From Anodontia alba (taxonomy: Eukaryota > Mollusca > Bivalvia > Lucinida > Lucinidae), in the NCBI GenBank assembly GCA_964016985.1, contig OZ024821.1, forward strand, positions 127,929,555 through 127,993,554: a DNA stretch of 64,000 bases, given 5' to 3'. A program made the position numbers and the translations under genes. Within the stretch, counting starts at the first letter, position 1; each line of letters opens with the position of its first letter. Below, piece by piece: positions 34,279 to 47,700 of this stretch. The notes beneath the pieces are model-generated. The model had not been told where the DNA came from. It saw only the letters and a program-made list of their open reading frames with translations, and searched no databases.

Positions 34279-34289
34279 ATATTTTTTTG

Positions 34290-36905
34290 TGAAGAAAACC
34301 TGTCAGTAGAACAAAAACTTACTCCAGCCAGACACATTACATGCATTGCTTATCTCCCATCATAACTTACATGGAGTCTGACACACCTATACTGCTTATC
34401 TGGCATCACAACTTCATTGAAGACTTGCACATCTATTTCATGTACTGCTTATCACATCATAACTAATCTGTAGCATGACACAACTATTACATACTCTGCT
34501 TATCTGACATCACCACTTATCTGCAGCCTGACACAAATATTCTATATATTGCTAATCTTGAGATCAAAACTTAGTTGCAGACTAACACTCCTATTTCATG
34601 TACTACATATCTGGCATCACAAATTATCTGCAGCCTGACATACCTGATATATGTACTGCTTATCTGAAAGCACTCCTCATCTGCAGCCTGACATACTATT
34701 ACATGTACTGCTTATCTGACATCACTCCTTATCTGCAGCCCAACACACCAATTATATATACTACCCATCTGACATCACTGCTTTTCTGCAGTCTGATATA
34801 CCCATTACTAGTATATAAACTGCTTATTTGACATCAAAACTTCTCCACAGCTTGACATACCTATTATATTTACTGCTTATCTGACATTACTGTTTATCTG
34901 CAGCCTGATATACCTATTACATATTTTGCTTATCAGCTATCACAACTTCTCTGCAGCCTGACCTACATATTACACATACTGTGTGTTCTCTGCAGCCTGA
35001 CAGACCTATTACATACACTGCTTGTCTGACATCTCAACTCTGCAGCCTGATAAACCTAGTACAACATACTGCATGTCTGACATCACAACTTTTCTGCAGC
35101 CTGACACACCTATTACATACACTGCTTGTCTGACATCTCAACTCTGCAGCCTGATAAACCTAGTACAACATACTGCATGTCTGACATCACAACTTTTCTG
35201 CAGCCTGACACACCTATTACATACACTGCTTGTCTGACATCTCAACTCTGCAGCCTGACAAACCTAGTACAACATACTGCTTGTCTGACATCACAACTTC
35301 TCTGCAGCCTGATAAACCTATTACATACACTGCTTGTCTGACATCTCAACTCTGTAGCCTTACAAACCTAGTACAACATACTGCTTGTCTGACATCACAA
35401 CTTCTCTGCAGCCTCATACACCTATTACATACACTGCTTGTCTGACATCTCAACTCTGCAGGCTGACAAACCTAGTACAATATACTGCTTGTCTGACATC
35501 ACAACTTCTCTGCAGCCTGACACACCTATTACATACACTGCTTGTCTGACATCTCAACTCTGCAGCCTGACAAACCTAGTACAACACACCAATTATATAT
35601 ACTACCCATCTGACATCACTGCTTTTTTGCAGTCTGATATACCCATTACTAGTATATAAACTGCTTATCTGACATCAAAACTTCTCCACATCACGCCTGA
35701 CACACCTATTACATACACTGCTTGTCTGACATCTCAACTCTGTAGCCTTACAAACCTAGTACAACATACTGCTTGTCTGACATCACAACTTCTCTGCAGC
35801 CTCATACACCTATTACATACACTGCTTGTCTGACATCTCAACTCTGCAGGCTGACAAACCTAGTACAATATACTGCTTGTCTGACATCACAACTTCTCTG
35901 CAGCCTGACACACCTATTACATACACTGCTTGTCTGACATCTCAACTCTGCAGCCTGACAAACCTAGTACAACACACCAATTATATATACTACCCATCTG
36001 ACATCACTGCTTTTTTGCAGTCTGATATACCCATTACTAGTATATAAACTGCTTATCTGACATCAAAACTTCTCCACATCACGCCTGACACACCTATTAC
36101 ATATACTGCTTGTCTAACATCTCAACTCTGCAGCCTGACAAACCTAGTACAACATACTGCTTGTCTGACATCACAACTTCTCTGCAGCCTGACACACCTA
36201 TTACACATACTGCTTGTCTGACATCTCAACTCTGCAACCTGACATTCCTATTACAAAATACTGCTTGTCTGACATCACAACTTCTCTGCAGCCTGACACA
36301 CCTATTACATAGACTGCTTGTCTGATATCTCAACTCTGCAGCCTGACAAACCTAGTACAACATATTGCTTGTCTGACATCACAACTTCTCTGCAGCCTGA
36401 TAGACCTATTACATACACTGCTTGTCTGACATCTGAACTCTGCAGCCTGACAAACTTAGTACAATATACTGCTTGTCTGACATCACAACTTCTCTGCAGC
36501 CTGACACACCTATTACATATACTGCTTGTCTGACATCTCAACTCTGCAGCCTGACATTCCTATTACAAGATACTGCTTGTCTGACATCACAACTTCTCTG
36601 CAGCCTGACACACCTATTACATAGACTGCTTGTCTGACATTGCAACTCTGCAGCCTGACATTCCTATTACAACATACTGCTTGTCTGACATCACAACTTC
36701 TCTGCAGCCTGACATACTGTTTACACATACTGCATGTCTGACATCACAACTTCTCTGCAGCCTGACAGACCTATTATATATACTGTTTGTCTGACATCAC
36801 AACTTCTATGAAGCCTGGCACACCAATTACGGATACTACTTGTCTGACATCACAACTTCTCCACAGCCAGTCATACCTATTACATATACTGCTTATCTGA
36901 CATTC
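34290..36905. repeat. 52-bp satellite arranged as 104-bp dimers
   Basis: About 50 monomers, each with CTGCTTATCTGACATCACAA and CTGCAGCCTGACACACCTAT. From 35.0 to 36.7 kb two monomer types alternate (ACATCTCAACTCTGCAGCC and ACATCACAACTTCTCTGCAG), period 104 bp (35022, 35126, 35230). Edges are degenerate, centre homogeneous. Open frames of ~71 codons on both strands arise because the unit lacks stops in some frames; they are not genes. Confidence 0.92.
35438..36213. repeat. 388-bp higher-order duplication inside the satellite
   Basis: The block 35438-35825 is repeated at 35826-36213 with essentially no differences, including an odd insert (CACACCAATTATATATACTA to CCACATCACGCCTGACAC) found only in these two blocks. 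Confidence 0.85.
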
Positions 36906-37694
36906 AGGTTTGTACCACAACAATGCCCTATTTGTTAAAATGGTCAAAAAAAGAAAACTTCCTTTTTTTTACCAAAACATTTAGCTTATTTCTACACAAA
37001 AGTATACTGTGGGTACTCAGAAAATAAATCACAGAACACGGTGGGAATAAATACTTCTAGTATTTTGACTGACATCGAGGTTTTTTTCAAGACTGAGTTT
37101 TGTGGATTTTAACATCAGTAATTATGGGTATATACTATGCCCCTTTTATTCCTCTTTGATGTTATTCTCAGCAACAATCGTAAGATGACAAGCAGACACA
37201 CCTTCCTCATGTTTCAGGGTTATGCAACTTTAAACCATATTCATTTCAAAATAGACAAAATAAATTATCTAGTGGCACCACTTTTTATCAAAAATGGACT
37301 ACACCCTCCAAAACAGCTCCTTATGGATTCTGACTTTTTTTTTCCTGTCTCCGGAATCACAGAGGAAATGAAAAGTTTCCACTTTTCTGCAGTTTCTCCA
37401 TCCATCAATACACGTAATTATTACAGACCTTTTTCACAGACCCAGATAAAGTAACAATTGATGTTATATTCGCATTGCAGAATATCTCATGAGTACTCAT
37501 AGGAAATTACACCGATGAATTCCAGTGAGTGTCCACAACATATGTTCTTGGTGCAAAAATAACAAATGTTATCTTCTGAATAAACACCTTTATCTGAAGC
37601 CATGAATATTTTGTCACACACTGCACATATTTTTCTTAAATACATATTCAAATTTGATTAAAAGATACCATGGAAAATCAAAGTGCGCTATTTA
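36906..37694. other. Spacer between satellite and COP1 3' end
   Basis: Degraded P5 pieces at 36990 (AAAAGTATACTGTGGGTACT) and 37490-37560. A 105-codon plus-strand frame (37137-37454) has no recognisable motif. Confidence 0.45.
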
Positions 37695-37716
37695 TATAAC
37701 ACATAATAAATAAAAT

Positions 37717-37722
37717 TTTATT
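37717..37722 (-). terminator. Candidate polyadenylation signal AATAAA
   Basis: AATAAA on the minus strand about 1.03 kb past the COP1 stop, in an AT-rich stretch. It is the first exact match after the stop; no transcript evidence. Confidence 0.35.
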
Positions 37723-37930
37723 TTGGTTTCATTAATGGTTGATGAAATTCATTTTAATTTTTAATAAATTATATAAAAAAGAAAAAAAAAGAAAAAGAAA
37801 ATTTATAACATACAGAGAAAAAAACGGAGTTCCTATGTGTGTTAGAAGAGAAAAATGACTCAGATAATCTCCGTTTAGATCACTGCTAGGGTATTGGAAT
37901 AGCAGCCAATAGAACAGCCCGATGATATTT

Positions 37931-38174
37931 CGAGGGTTGAGCGCAAGACTAGCATAACTCAGATGGTTGTTTTTCCCCAAACCTAATCTCCTCACCATGA
38001 AGGCATTATGAAGATTACGACATTTCTTTCTGTAAACAATGAAAATTTAGGTGCCATTGCTCGTACGAGCAATGGCACCTAAATTTGCATTGTTTACAAA
38101 GGGGTCCAAGTTGCCCTTAAACAAGGGTTTCAAAAATATGTTTGAGTTATCATAGTCTTGCGCTCAACCCTCGA
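37931..38174. mobile_element. 244-bp palindromic MITE in the COP1 3' UTR
   Basis: Outer arms CGAGGGTTGAGCGCAAGAC (37931) and its complement ending at 38174; inner perfect hairpin at 38035-38094 around CGTACG with arms reading AATTTAGGTGCCATTGCTCG. In a UTR it would fold into long dsRNA. Confidence 0.75.
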
Positions 38175-38570
38175 TTTATGCAACACTAGCTGTCATCTTC
38201 AGTGATAACAATTTTCAAAAATACTATCTGCTATTTTTCGTCTGAAGCTGACCAGATCTATTCTAAAAGGAAAGAATTTGCTCCCAAGAGGAGCAAACAC
38301 TTGCCTTTTAGAGTAGAACCCTTTTCAGAAAGGAGATAAAAAATGACAGTTACTTGCCCTGGAAATGTATTCGTTCCTCTAAAAATGAGAATAAAGTTAG
38401 CCAAACCAACCTTAGTTTGGTTATTTATACTCCTGCCTCTGAAACAGTTCAACTGAGGACAAAGCCTACAAACCCAGACCAAGACAAGTTTATATACTCC
38501 AGCCTCTGTAGAAATTTGCCTGGGGAGTGTCTCTGCCTTTGTCCAGGATGAAGACTGTATATATCTCTGT

Positions 38571-38694
38571 AAACTCTGGGACAGACTGGGTTTCTGTCCT
38601 TTTACTAAGTAAATCCTGGGAAAGACTCGGTTTCTGTCCTTTTACTAAGTAAATCTTGGGACAGACTGGGTTTCTGTCCCTTTACTATGTAAAC
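38571..38694. repeat. Three 40-bp tandem repeats in the COP1 3' UTR
   Basis: Three copies of a unit containing GACTGGGTTTCTGTCC and TTTACTAAGTAAA, each offset by 40 bp. Confidence 0.8.
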
Positions 38695-38750
38695 AACCAT
38701 TTACATTTTCAATGTCAGACATCCAGTCTTTCTAAACTGACCATGACCGG

Positions 38751-38768
38751 TCATACTAGTTCAAGGAC
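38751..38768 (-). CDS. COP1: COP1 terminal coding exon: VLELV and stop
   Basis: After acceptor TTATTGTAG the minus strand reads GTC CTT GAA CTA GTA TGA, giving VLELV and stop. Vertebrate COP1 ends GTIKVLELV, and exon F ends GTVK in phase 0, so the join is exact. Only 18 coding bases; the rest of the exon would be 3' UTR. The intron before it is 4.4 kb. Confidence 0.92.
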   Translation of the reverse strand, partial: VLELV

Positions 38769-41700
38769 CTACAATAACAGAAGAAAGATTCAATTATAAA
38801 TGAGCCAAGTCGTGAGAAAAAAAAAACTCTTCAGATTTTCTGTGAAATCAATCTTTCAGTGCACATGCCCTGCCCTTTAGTAATGCCGAATGTCTAGTTC
38901 TTTGGTTGAACTTTCCCTTAGGCCAACCCCTTATGTGCGCAAACAGCATAGGTTCTGGCACGGCTGCACAGGTTTTTCTGAACCTTTGCTATTTGACTAT
39001 GCTATAATAGTTCTTTTCCCATGAAGTGGCTCAAATACAAGTGCTAGTAGAACAGTTTATAGCGAGATAAGACACTAACTGTTAGTCCCATTTCTAAATT
39101 CCTGTATCTTGCAAAAAAAAACGTAACCCTACAATCGGAAAGAGTTTTTGTATATATAAAGCTTGGATATTGGTTCACACACAACTGCTATTTGTTTGTT
39201 TGTGTTGAGGTTTTATGGCCCAGTCAACCCAATGGGGTCATGTCGAGCGCAGTCAGTTTACCTAACCACAAGTTTACTGGGCAAGCTTAGACCTCTAAGC
39301 TGTTAACCAGTATTGTGCACAATCTTTCACCAGAAACTGACAACTGCCCTTCTTGAATCAGCGGAAGGGAGAGAATGACCGAAGAAAATATTTCACGATC
39401 AATCTCCACGAAAGAATGTTGCCGACCTTGGCGGGGGTTGAACCCGCGACCTCCTGGTCTCCAGTCGGACGGCGCATCCAACTGAGCCACCGAGGCCGGC
39501 CAAAACTGCTGTATAGCAATGCGAAACTAATTGCATTTTGGAAAATCCATGCAGTTTGCATCATACTGGTTTGGAGTTTTGCCAACCAACTGTAAGTTCT
39601 GTTAAGCATATAGCACACATGTATATACTAATAGGTAAAATATGCCCAATATCCACCCAACTTGAGATAAATTAATCTGTACAGTTGATGTCTGAATATA
39701 AATTAGCACTGATTGTTTAAAATTCTGGTTCGTTTTGTAAAATGGTGTGTATTTTATGGAATTTTGATGAACATTTTAGTTTGCAGAAATTACGTCAATC
39801 ATTATGTTTGGTCTTCATACATTCTTACCCAGTATAGTTCGCTAACAAAGGTTTTGAAATTATGGACATAAAGAAACGCATGGTGATTCCCTTCCACATG
39901 CATCGCCCGGAAGATGTCTGGTAAAATCGAAAATGTGTCATTCAAAATGGCGTCATAAAATTTGCAATCAAACTTAATTTACAGCTTTACGTCATAAAAT
40001 TTGCAATCAAACTTAATTTACAGCTTTATTTATTGGCCACATTGGATGAAAAAATCAAACATTTTCTGGTGTTAATCCATTTCTGTATACCTTCTGATAA
40101 AGGCTATAGAAAACAGTAGAAGTTTTTTTTGAAATGCAGTTTGCATGCAAAATTTAAAAATTGATGTCAGACAGGAAAATGGGGTAATCTCCCTTAAATG
40201 CGAAAAACAAAACAATCAGTGTGTCACTAATGATATCACGTTTGCATATGAGCATGAGAAAATAAACAATCTGCTTCCTGTTTTTTATGATCTTAGCCTG
40301 AATACAGAAGGTTTTGTATACTTAGAATTTGTTAAGTATCAACTGGGCCTCCACAGAAACATGCAAGCATTTGCAAAATGCAATATATGCATATCTGCTA
40401 TACAACTGTTTTATATACAGACATGTCCAGGCTTTCTTCCTATAGAGAAGTAAATTGTATATCTTTCCGATGCTAGGGTTAGCAAAAATTGATTACTGGA
40501 GTCCAGACTATGTGGCAAAAAGTTAGGATATTTTCTTTTTGTACCAAAACTAATCCTGTTAGTACTCTTTTGAATTGCCTCCAGTGAGGCCTCAACGTAT
40601 GTCTTCATGTATAAGTAATACAAAATGTCTTCTGAATACTACCTATAATCTGGGCCCACATAGCCCTACATAAGGGGAGTTTCCAGCTAAATTATTTTCT
40701 TATTGCTCCATGAAAACAAACGCTGTGGGTACTCATTAGAAGGCCCCCATTAGGGGCTTCTAGTGAGTATTCACAAGATACATGTATATTTTCAAGATGA
40801 AAAAAATATAGAGAATAATAAACAGTGTTTGACTGATATAAAATATCTGTCACAAAAAAGCCTAGTAATTCGGTAAAAATGAGCTCCAAAGGAACAAGTT
40901 TTTTTTACTGAATATCTACTCTCCTGAGTGAAAGATTTTTCATACCAAGCAAATACTGTTCATTATTCCATTTATCATATACCTTTTTTCTAATACTGTT
41001 TTCTTGAAAGCGCCACAAAATTGTTTCAATTTAAGCACATGTAAAATATACAATGCAAGGAGATGGTGTTATTCAGTCCATTCATCAGCAATGTTGACAT
41101 CACTTCATGATGTAACAACAGTTTCATGACGTTATGATGTCTTTCATTTGGCTGGATTTATGTCCCTTTTGGCAGCCGAGTCCATCAAGATGAAATGCAA
41201 TAATGTGGGAAGCAGTCTATAAAAACAGTTCTGACACTGTGGAATAATTCACTAGTTACTGCTGTCATAACATCACACTGTTATAGAAAATAAAAAAAAT
41301 GAGAAATCCCCAAACTTTACTGCTAGGTATTTGATAAAAAAAATTATCAATACTTTCTGGGTGGAAAAAGTACCTTATCAGAAGTTACGGGTCACCTATG
41401 ACAGTTTATAAACCCACTCTTCCAGTGGCTTTGTTTTTGAATCCTATGGGGATGGTGGTTCTAATGGAAATTGTATGATGCAGATGGGTGGTATTTAAAT
41501 GAACACAAAGTTCCAGATATAGGGGTATCCACATAATATTTTTCTTATTTTCTCACAAAAATATATATTGTGGGTATTCATTAGTGGCACTTCTAATGAG
41601 CACCCACAGCATATGTTTTCATGGAGAAATACAGTGAAACTTGTGTAAGAGATCCAACTTTGAGACTGACTTTAAACAGTGGCTGATGTGAAAACGGTGT

Positions 41701-44700
41701 CTGTCTTATAAAGGTACATGTCATGTAATTTTGCTAGCAAAATTACATGACATGTACCTGTATAAGACAGCTACCTTTCCACACCAACCACTAAAGTCAA
41801 TCTCAAAGGTGGCTTTCTTACACAGATTTAACTGTAATAAAAATATCAGTACTTTTTGGTTGAAAAATGGGTCTTATCTAAAGCTACACAGTTACTTCTT
41901 TTTATTGCTCCATAGAAACATATATTATATGTAATTATTAGATCTGCCTACATATATTCTTCCCAATATCATGAACAAATAGACTTACAATTCAATTTAT
42001 GAACAAAATTAACTTCGGATAAAAGAGGTATCAAGATAAATATTTTTCTTATGTCTTGATGCAAACATATTGTGAATAATCTTTAGAAATGCCTTGTCCA
42101 GGCCAGGCCCTTCTAATGAGTAACAACAACATATGTTTTCATCAAAAAATAAAAATATCAATACTTTTCCACGAAAAAAGCACCTTATTTGGAGCAATAT
42201 CACATTGAAATGAATTTACAGCAGGATGCATATGGGCTGCTCCATACAAAAACCTGTCTTTGAGGGGGTTACACAGCTTACCGAAATATGAGAACACTGC
42301 CGAAATACCCTTTTTTTCATTAATTAATTTTGATATATTATGACGACGCTATGACCGATACGATGCTATGACCAAAAAAAGTGATTTTTAAAATAAAAAG
42401 AAAACAGAAATATAATTTATTTGTTCATCATAATTTTTGGAAAACCTGTTTCTAAATACATAGCCTCGTTCCAAATGCGTTGTTTATCAACGCAGAAAAC
42501 ACTCAAAGACAGTTGAAATTTAGGCGATTTGCAATGATTTTGCTTGTTTTCTTCATCAATGGACGTATTGCTGTTCGTATTTCAGCGAGATCTGCCTTTT
42601 ATTTGTTTGCTGATGTACGAGTTGGTGTCATTTTCCCATAATTTTGTGAAGGTGTGAAGGATGCATCTCTTCCACCAGTGTTGATACTCTGTCATCCAAA
42701 CACATATTTCATTATTCATGCCTAAGAAGTACTTTTGGCATAGTTTAGTTTAAAGGAATTATATTTTGGTTTGGGCCTTTTTGCCCGTGTATTTGTTTGA
42801 CTACGTAATATATCAACAGTAATGAAATCAAGGGTATTCCTGTATTTTTCACGGGTATTTTGGTAGTGCTCCAGTATTTTGGCAAGTCGTGTGACCGGTT
42901 TTTGGGCATATACAGACAGCAAAGGCACAGATCAGACTGTGCATCAGCACAGTCTGATCAGGGCCTTCCCTGTCTGCTAACAGAATCATTGGATATTACA
43001 GGATGATACTTTAAGCATGCACAGGACAGACTGAATCTGCATATTTTGCATGTTTTTGCTTGACACAGCCCATATGATAGATAGTCAGACACGTAGACGT
43101 CCAGCAGAAAAATCTGATATCCCACCATAAGCATGTGGGTATGAGAAGAAAAGGGTAGCAACTCACCTTGACAGTGCCCTGACTATTGGCAGCTACAACA
43201 ACATTGGAACCCTGCAAGATAAATTCATTTCAGTCAGTTTTAAGTTGATCCTGCTCTAAGCAAAGGTCCACAAATGAGCCATATTTCTTGATTTTTCCCC
43301 CTTTCTTTCCTTATTTTCCAGGAAAACAGAAACTGACATCTTTAAAATCATCTCATTTGACCTAACTGAAATGTTGTTTTTGTTTTGAATTGAGGTTAAC
43401 ACTTTCAACCCCATAGACCAGTACAAATACCTATGCAAACAGTGTAGACCCAGATGAGATGGCTCATAATGATAATAGGATCTACACTATTTGCCAGTCT
43501 TTTAATGAATTTGAGTAAAAAAACCATTGACAACAAAGGACATGACCAAATACAAACTTAGAATCCACTGACTTCAGAAACTCAAGGGTGAAAGGGTGAA
43601 GCTGCACTGTCATCAATCTTTCAGTCATGCTGTGATGGTGCCCAGGCCCTGAGGTTTTTGTGTTTGTGTTGAGATGTTATGGCCCAGTCAACCCAATGGG
43701 GTCATGTTGACCCAAGTCAGTTTACCTAGCAAACCTTTTACTGGGCAGACTTAGACCTCTAAGCAGTTAACCAGTATTGTGCACATTCTTTCGCCAGACA
43801 ACAGACAACTGCCTTTCTTGAATCAGCAAAAGGTGGAGAATGACCGTAGAAAAGATTTCATTATCAATCTCCAAAAAAGAGTGTTGCTAACCCGGCAGGT
43901 GTCAAACCCGCAACCTCCTGATCACCAGTCAGATGCGCATGCCCCATGGTTATAAAACTTTTTCCAAGCTCAACTCAGCTGAGCATGGAACTGTCCTACT
44001 AATATATCTCAAATTACTAAGAATTTGCAATTTCTTACTTGCTAAACATAGCTGAGCATGAAAATTTCTCTGCTAATAAATATGAAAATGCCAATTATTG
44101 TTGGCATTTTCATATTTATTAGCAGAGAAAATGTCGTGCTCAGCTGAGCATGAAAAAAGTTTTATAACCTCGGGGGCAAGATGTGACTTTGGGAACTGAC
44201 ACCCTTTCAAAGTGCCACCGAATTGCTGAATCATGCCCGAAAGGGTATGTCCAATCCTTTGTTTGAGTTAAGGGTTTAATGGCCCAGTCAATCCATTAGG
44301 GTCATGTAAAGTATGGTCAGTTAACCTACTCACACTGTTTTTCTGGCAGGCTTAGTCCTCTAAGCAGTTAATCAGTATATGTGCACAAATTTTCGTCAGT
44401 AGCTGAGAACTACCCTTCTTGAATCAGTGGAAGGGGGAGAATGGCTGTAGAAATTATTTCATGATCAATCTCCAAGAAAGTTGGGAGGCCGAGTTGTGAT
44501 TCAAACTCGCAACCCCTGGAACTGCAGTCAGCTGTCCTACTGACAACGCAGAATATGGCTTCTGATAAGGGGTCTATTGTTTGCCACTCAACAACAAGGA
44601 GTTGAACAGACCTGTTCAGATTCTAGGACAAGGTAATCAGTTACTTAGAGTAAATACATTAAAGCCTGGCCCCAAGGTTATAAAACATTTTTCATGCTCG

Positions 44701-47700
44701 ACTCAGCTGGGCATGAAATTTTCCCTGCTAATAAATATGAAAATGCCAACAACAGTTGGCATTTTTAAATTTATTAGCAGAGAAATTTTAGAGATTTATT
44801 AGCAGAATATATTTCATGCTCAGCTGAGTTGAGCATGAAAAAAGTTTCATGACATTAAGGCTTGGTTTTGCTCTGTATGTTTTCTTCCATCTTAGCTCAG
44901 TTTTACAATTAATCGTTAAAGTGCTTATTACAACACAGCAGATGACAAATTGATTTTTTTAAAATAAGACAAGACATTTCATTTTCTCTGAAAAATAACA
45001 AAATCAGGTTTTTCTTTTCAGAGAAAATAAGGCTTGACATTTAATGTGAATTATCTGCTAAGCAGACTGATTAACATTAAATGTCAAGTCTTATTATCCA
45101 AGAAAAATATGGGGTTTAGAATGCCATCTGCTATAAATTTGCTTAGCACCTTAAAGGTTAACTCACCGGTCTCCAGGCAACTGCACTGACAAACTCATTT
45201 ATATCTTCTTCCTTCTTGTCTTTATCCTGAAATATAGACAAACACTGTGACGACTTTACTTCCACATACATGCAGAGAGAGAGGGAGAGACAGATAGATA
45301 CACAGAGTCGGACAGACTTAAAGACAGAAGAGAAAGAGAATACAAGAACAGACTAACTGGTCATGTTTGGTCTCTTTTGACTCGTGCCAAAGGAAACCAA
45401 AGCTACAAACTGCACAAATAAATAGGGCTGTTTCATGCTTTGCTTTTCTCCAATATATTCTATAACTATAATAGTCCAGCTTCCTTAAGGCAAATAGCCA
45501 AGGCTTTCATCAGACTTTACAGATTGCTAAACTGTTCACATGTGACATACAAGAATTTTCTCATGCTGCAACTCAAATCAAGTTGGAATAAATAGCAAAA
45601 TAATTTATACCGTATTTACCCTAAGTATTCGGACACCTCAACTCCTTACCATATATGTTATAAAATTTGAACCAGTACAATTCATTACCCGATGTTGTGT
45701 CTAAAAATTGCTGGATGAGTGGCAAACAGTGTAGACCCAGATGAGACGCCGCGTTCTGCGGCGTCTCATCTGGGTCTATACTGTTTGCTCAGGCCTGTCT
45801 GTCCGAATACATATGGTAAATACGGTAGTGCAGTTTCTATGGATACTGTATTCAACCTATTTACTGCACTGTTCCCTTAGGATTTTCGAAATTACTGGAA
45901 AAACTTTTAGTAAAATATCCACCTGATCAGGACTATAAAGAAAAGAAAGATAAAAAGATGACTTCATGAGATGTGTATTTAATGATACTTAAGCCATATT
46001 TTTTCTGATTTTCTTTATAAAAGCATATGTTGTTGGTACTCATTTGAATTGGCCTGATTTGTTGAGGCAATTCAAATGAGTACCAACAAAATATGCTTTT
46101 ATGAAGAAGCAGATAAAAGTACATGTGCTGTAATTTGACTATGAAATTGCTTGACTGTAGGCTTATACAAAGATGTGCTGTAATTAGGTGGCTAATTACA
46201 GCACATCTTTGTATAAGCCTACAGTCGAGCAATTTCATTGGTGTATGTATGACAACAGCATAAACTCAGACCAGCCTGCATATTACAGAACTCTAGATCA
46301 GAGGATTTTGTTTGATTTGGAGTTTTATGGCCCAGTCAACACTGTTAAGGTCATCTCTAGCCAGTTAGGTAACTTACTCCCACTTTTTCCTGGGAGGCTT
46401 TGTCTAAGTTAATCAGTACTTTGTGCGCATATGTTCGCCAGTAACTGACAACTGCCCTTCTTGAATCAGTGGAAGGGGACAATTATTCTTGAATCAGCAG
46501 AAGGGGAGAATTATTTCATGGTTAATCTCCATGAATGTTATGTGGCCAAATTGGGATTTGAACTTGCAACCTTTGGATCTGCAACCAGTTGGTTGGTTGA
46601 GTTGGAGTTAAATGGCCCAGTCAACACTATTGAGGTCATGTGGAGCCGGTCAGGTTATCTAACCACACTTTTCTTGGGCAGGATTACTAAGCCTTAGTCC
46701 AGTAAGTAAAAGCTGACAGATGCTTAAGTCTAGCCCAATATTTTTTTTGTTGCAGAAGCACCTATCTAGAGCTATGGTTGGCTGGTCTGGAGTTTAATGG
46801 CCCAGCCAACACTATTAAAGTCACTTGAGCTGGACAGTTTACCTAACCACACTTTTCCTGGGCTGGCTAAGTCCTCTAAAGAAGTTAACCGGTACTTGTG
46901 CACATTCTTTCACCAGAAACTGACTACTACCCTTCTTGAATCAGCAGATAGGGCAGAATGACCATAGAAAATATTTCAAGATCAATCTCCACAAAAGAAT
47001 GTTGCTGGACCCAGGGATAAAACCCATGACCTCCTATCAGACATGCATTTGACTGAGCCACAGGGGCCGGCTTTATCTAGAGCTATGAAATACACAGCAT
47101 CATCCAGGAGGTTTACTGGTGTTCTTACATTCTGCATTCTGCAATATCCTAGGAGTCTGTAACCAGACAGCAAGGACCATGATCAAACCTTAAGCTGAGT
47201 CACGCCTGATAAACTATCACAGGACAGGTACCTCCGCGGAGGTACTGATTAAATGGTTGTGACAGATATCCGGAGCTACCTGTGATGGTCAAAAACTGGA
47301 CATAAAAAGATAGGTGTTCATCTTTTTTGATAAAATACACAATAATCAGAGAGTTTACTGAAAATCAAAGAGTGCTATTCGACCCTTATAGGCATAAAGT
47401 TTTGTCACACATCATATCCCCCAGAACTTCCCATATTTACCAAAGATATGACCTTTGAAGTGGCTTCGAAGTCAGCCCGAAGTACTCGAAACAGAAAAAG
47501 ATCGATCGTTTTTGGTTCTAAATGCGGATATCTTGCATACAAATCTGATTATCTTGGTACACTGATATAAAGTTAACCTGTTTGCCTGAATACAGATATG
47601 GATAAACTCCAAATAAGACTGGATTCTTCAAAAAACAACTGGAGGTGCCTGTGACGTCGTGGAGGTGCCTGTGATGTAAAGAAATATAGTAAAAGTCTGA

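Larger units (their letters stand above)
37695..38750 (-). other. COP1: Probable COP1 3' UTR
   Basis: Downstream of the TGA, the first canonical AATAAA on the minus strand is at 37722-37717, so cleavage near 37.69-37.70 kb would give a UTR of about 1.05 kb. The stretch contains three 40-bp tandem repeats and a 244-bp inverted repeat. The polyadenylation site is inferred only. Confidence 0.4.

Noticed and set aside
35022..36728. Set of ~71-73-codon frames on both strands with recurring SDIST/LQPD phrases
   Set aside because: Translations of a 52-bp satellite; frames on both strands and 104-bp spacing show this is sequence periodicity, not a repeat protein.
37137..37454. 105-codon plus-strand frame
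   Set aside because: No motif, no splice or promoter context, AT-rich codons; most likely chance.
39358..39618. 86-codon frame with [20 protein letters not shown]
   Set aside because: A translated SINE-1 head; such peptides are common spurious proteins in databases.
47227..47246. GGTACCTCCGCGGAGGTAC as an operator-like palindrome
   Set aside because: Present at both ends of the inverted repeat, so it is part of that structure.
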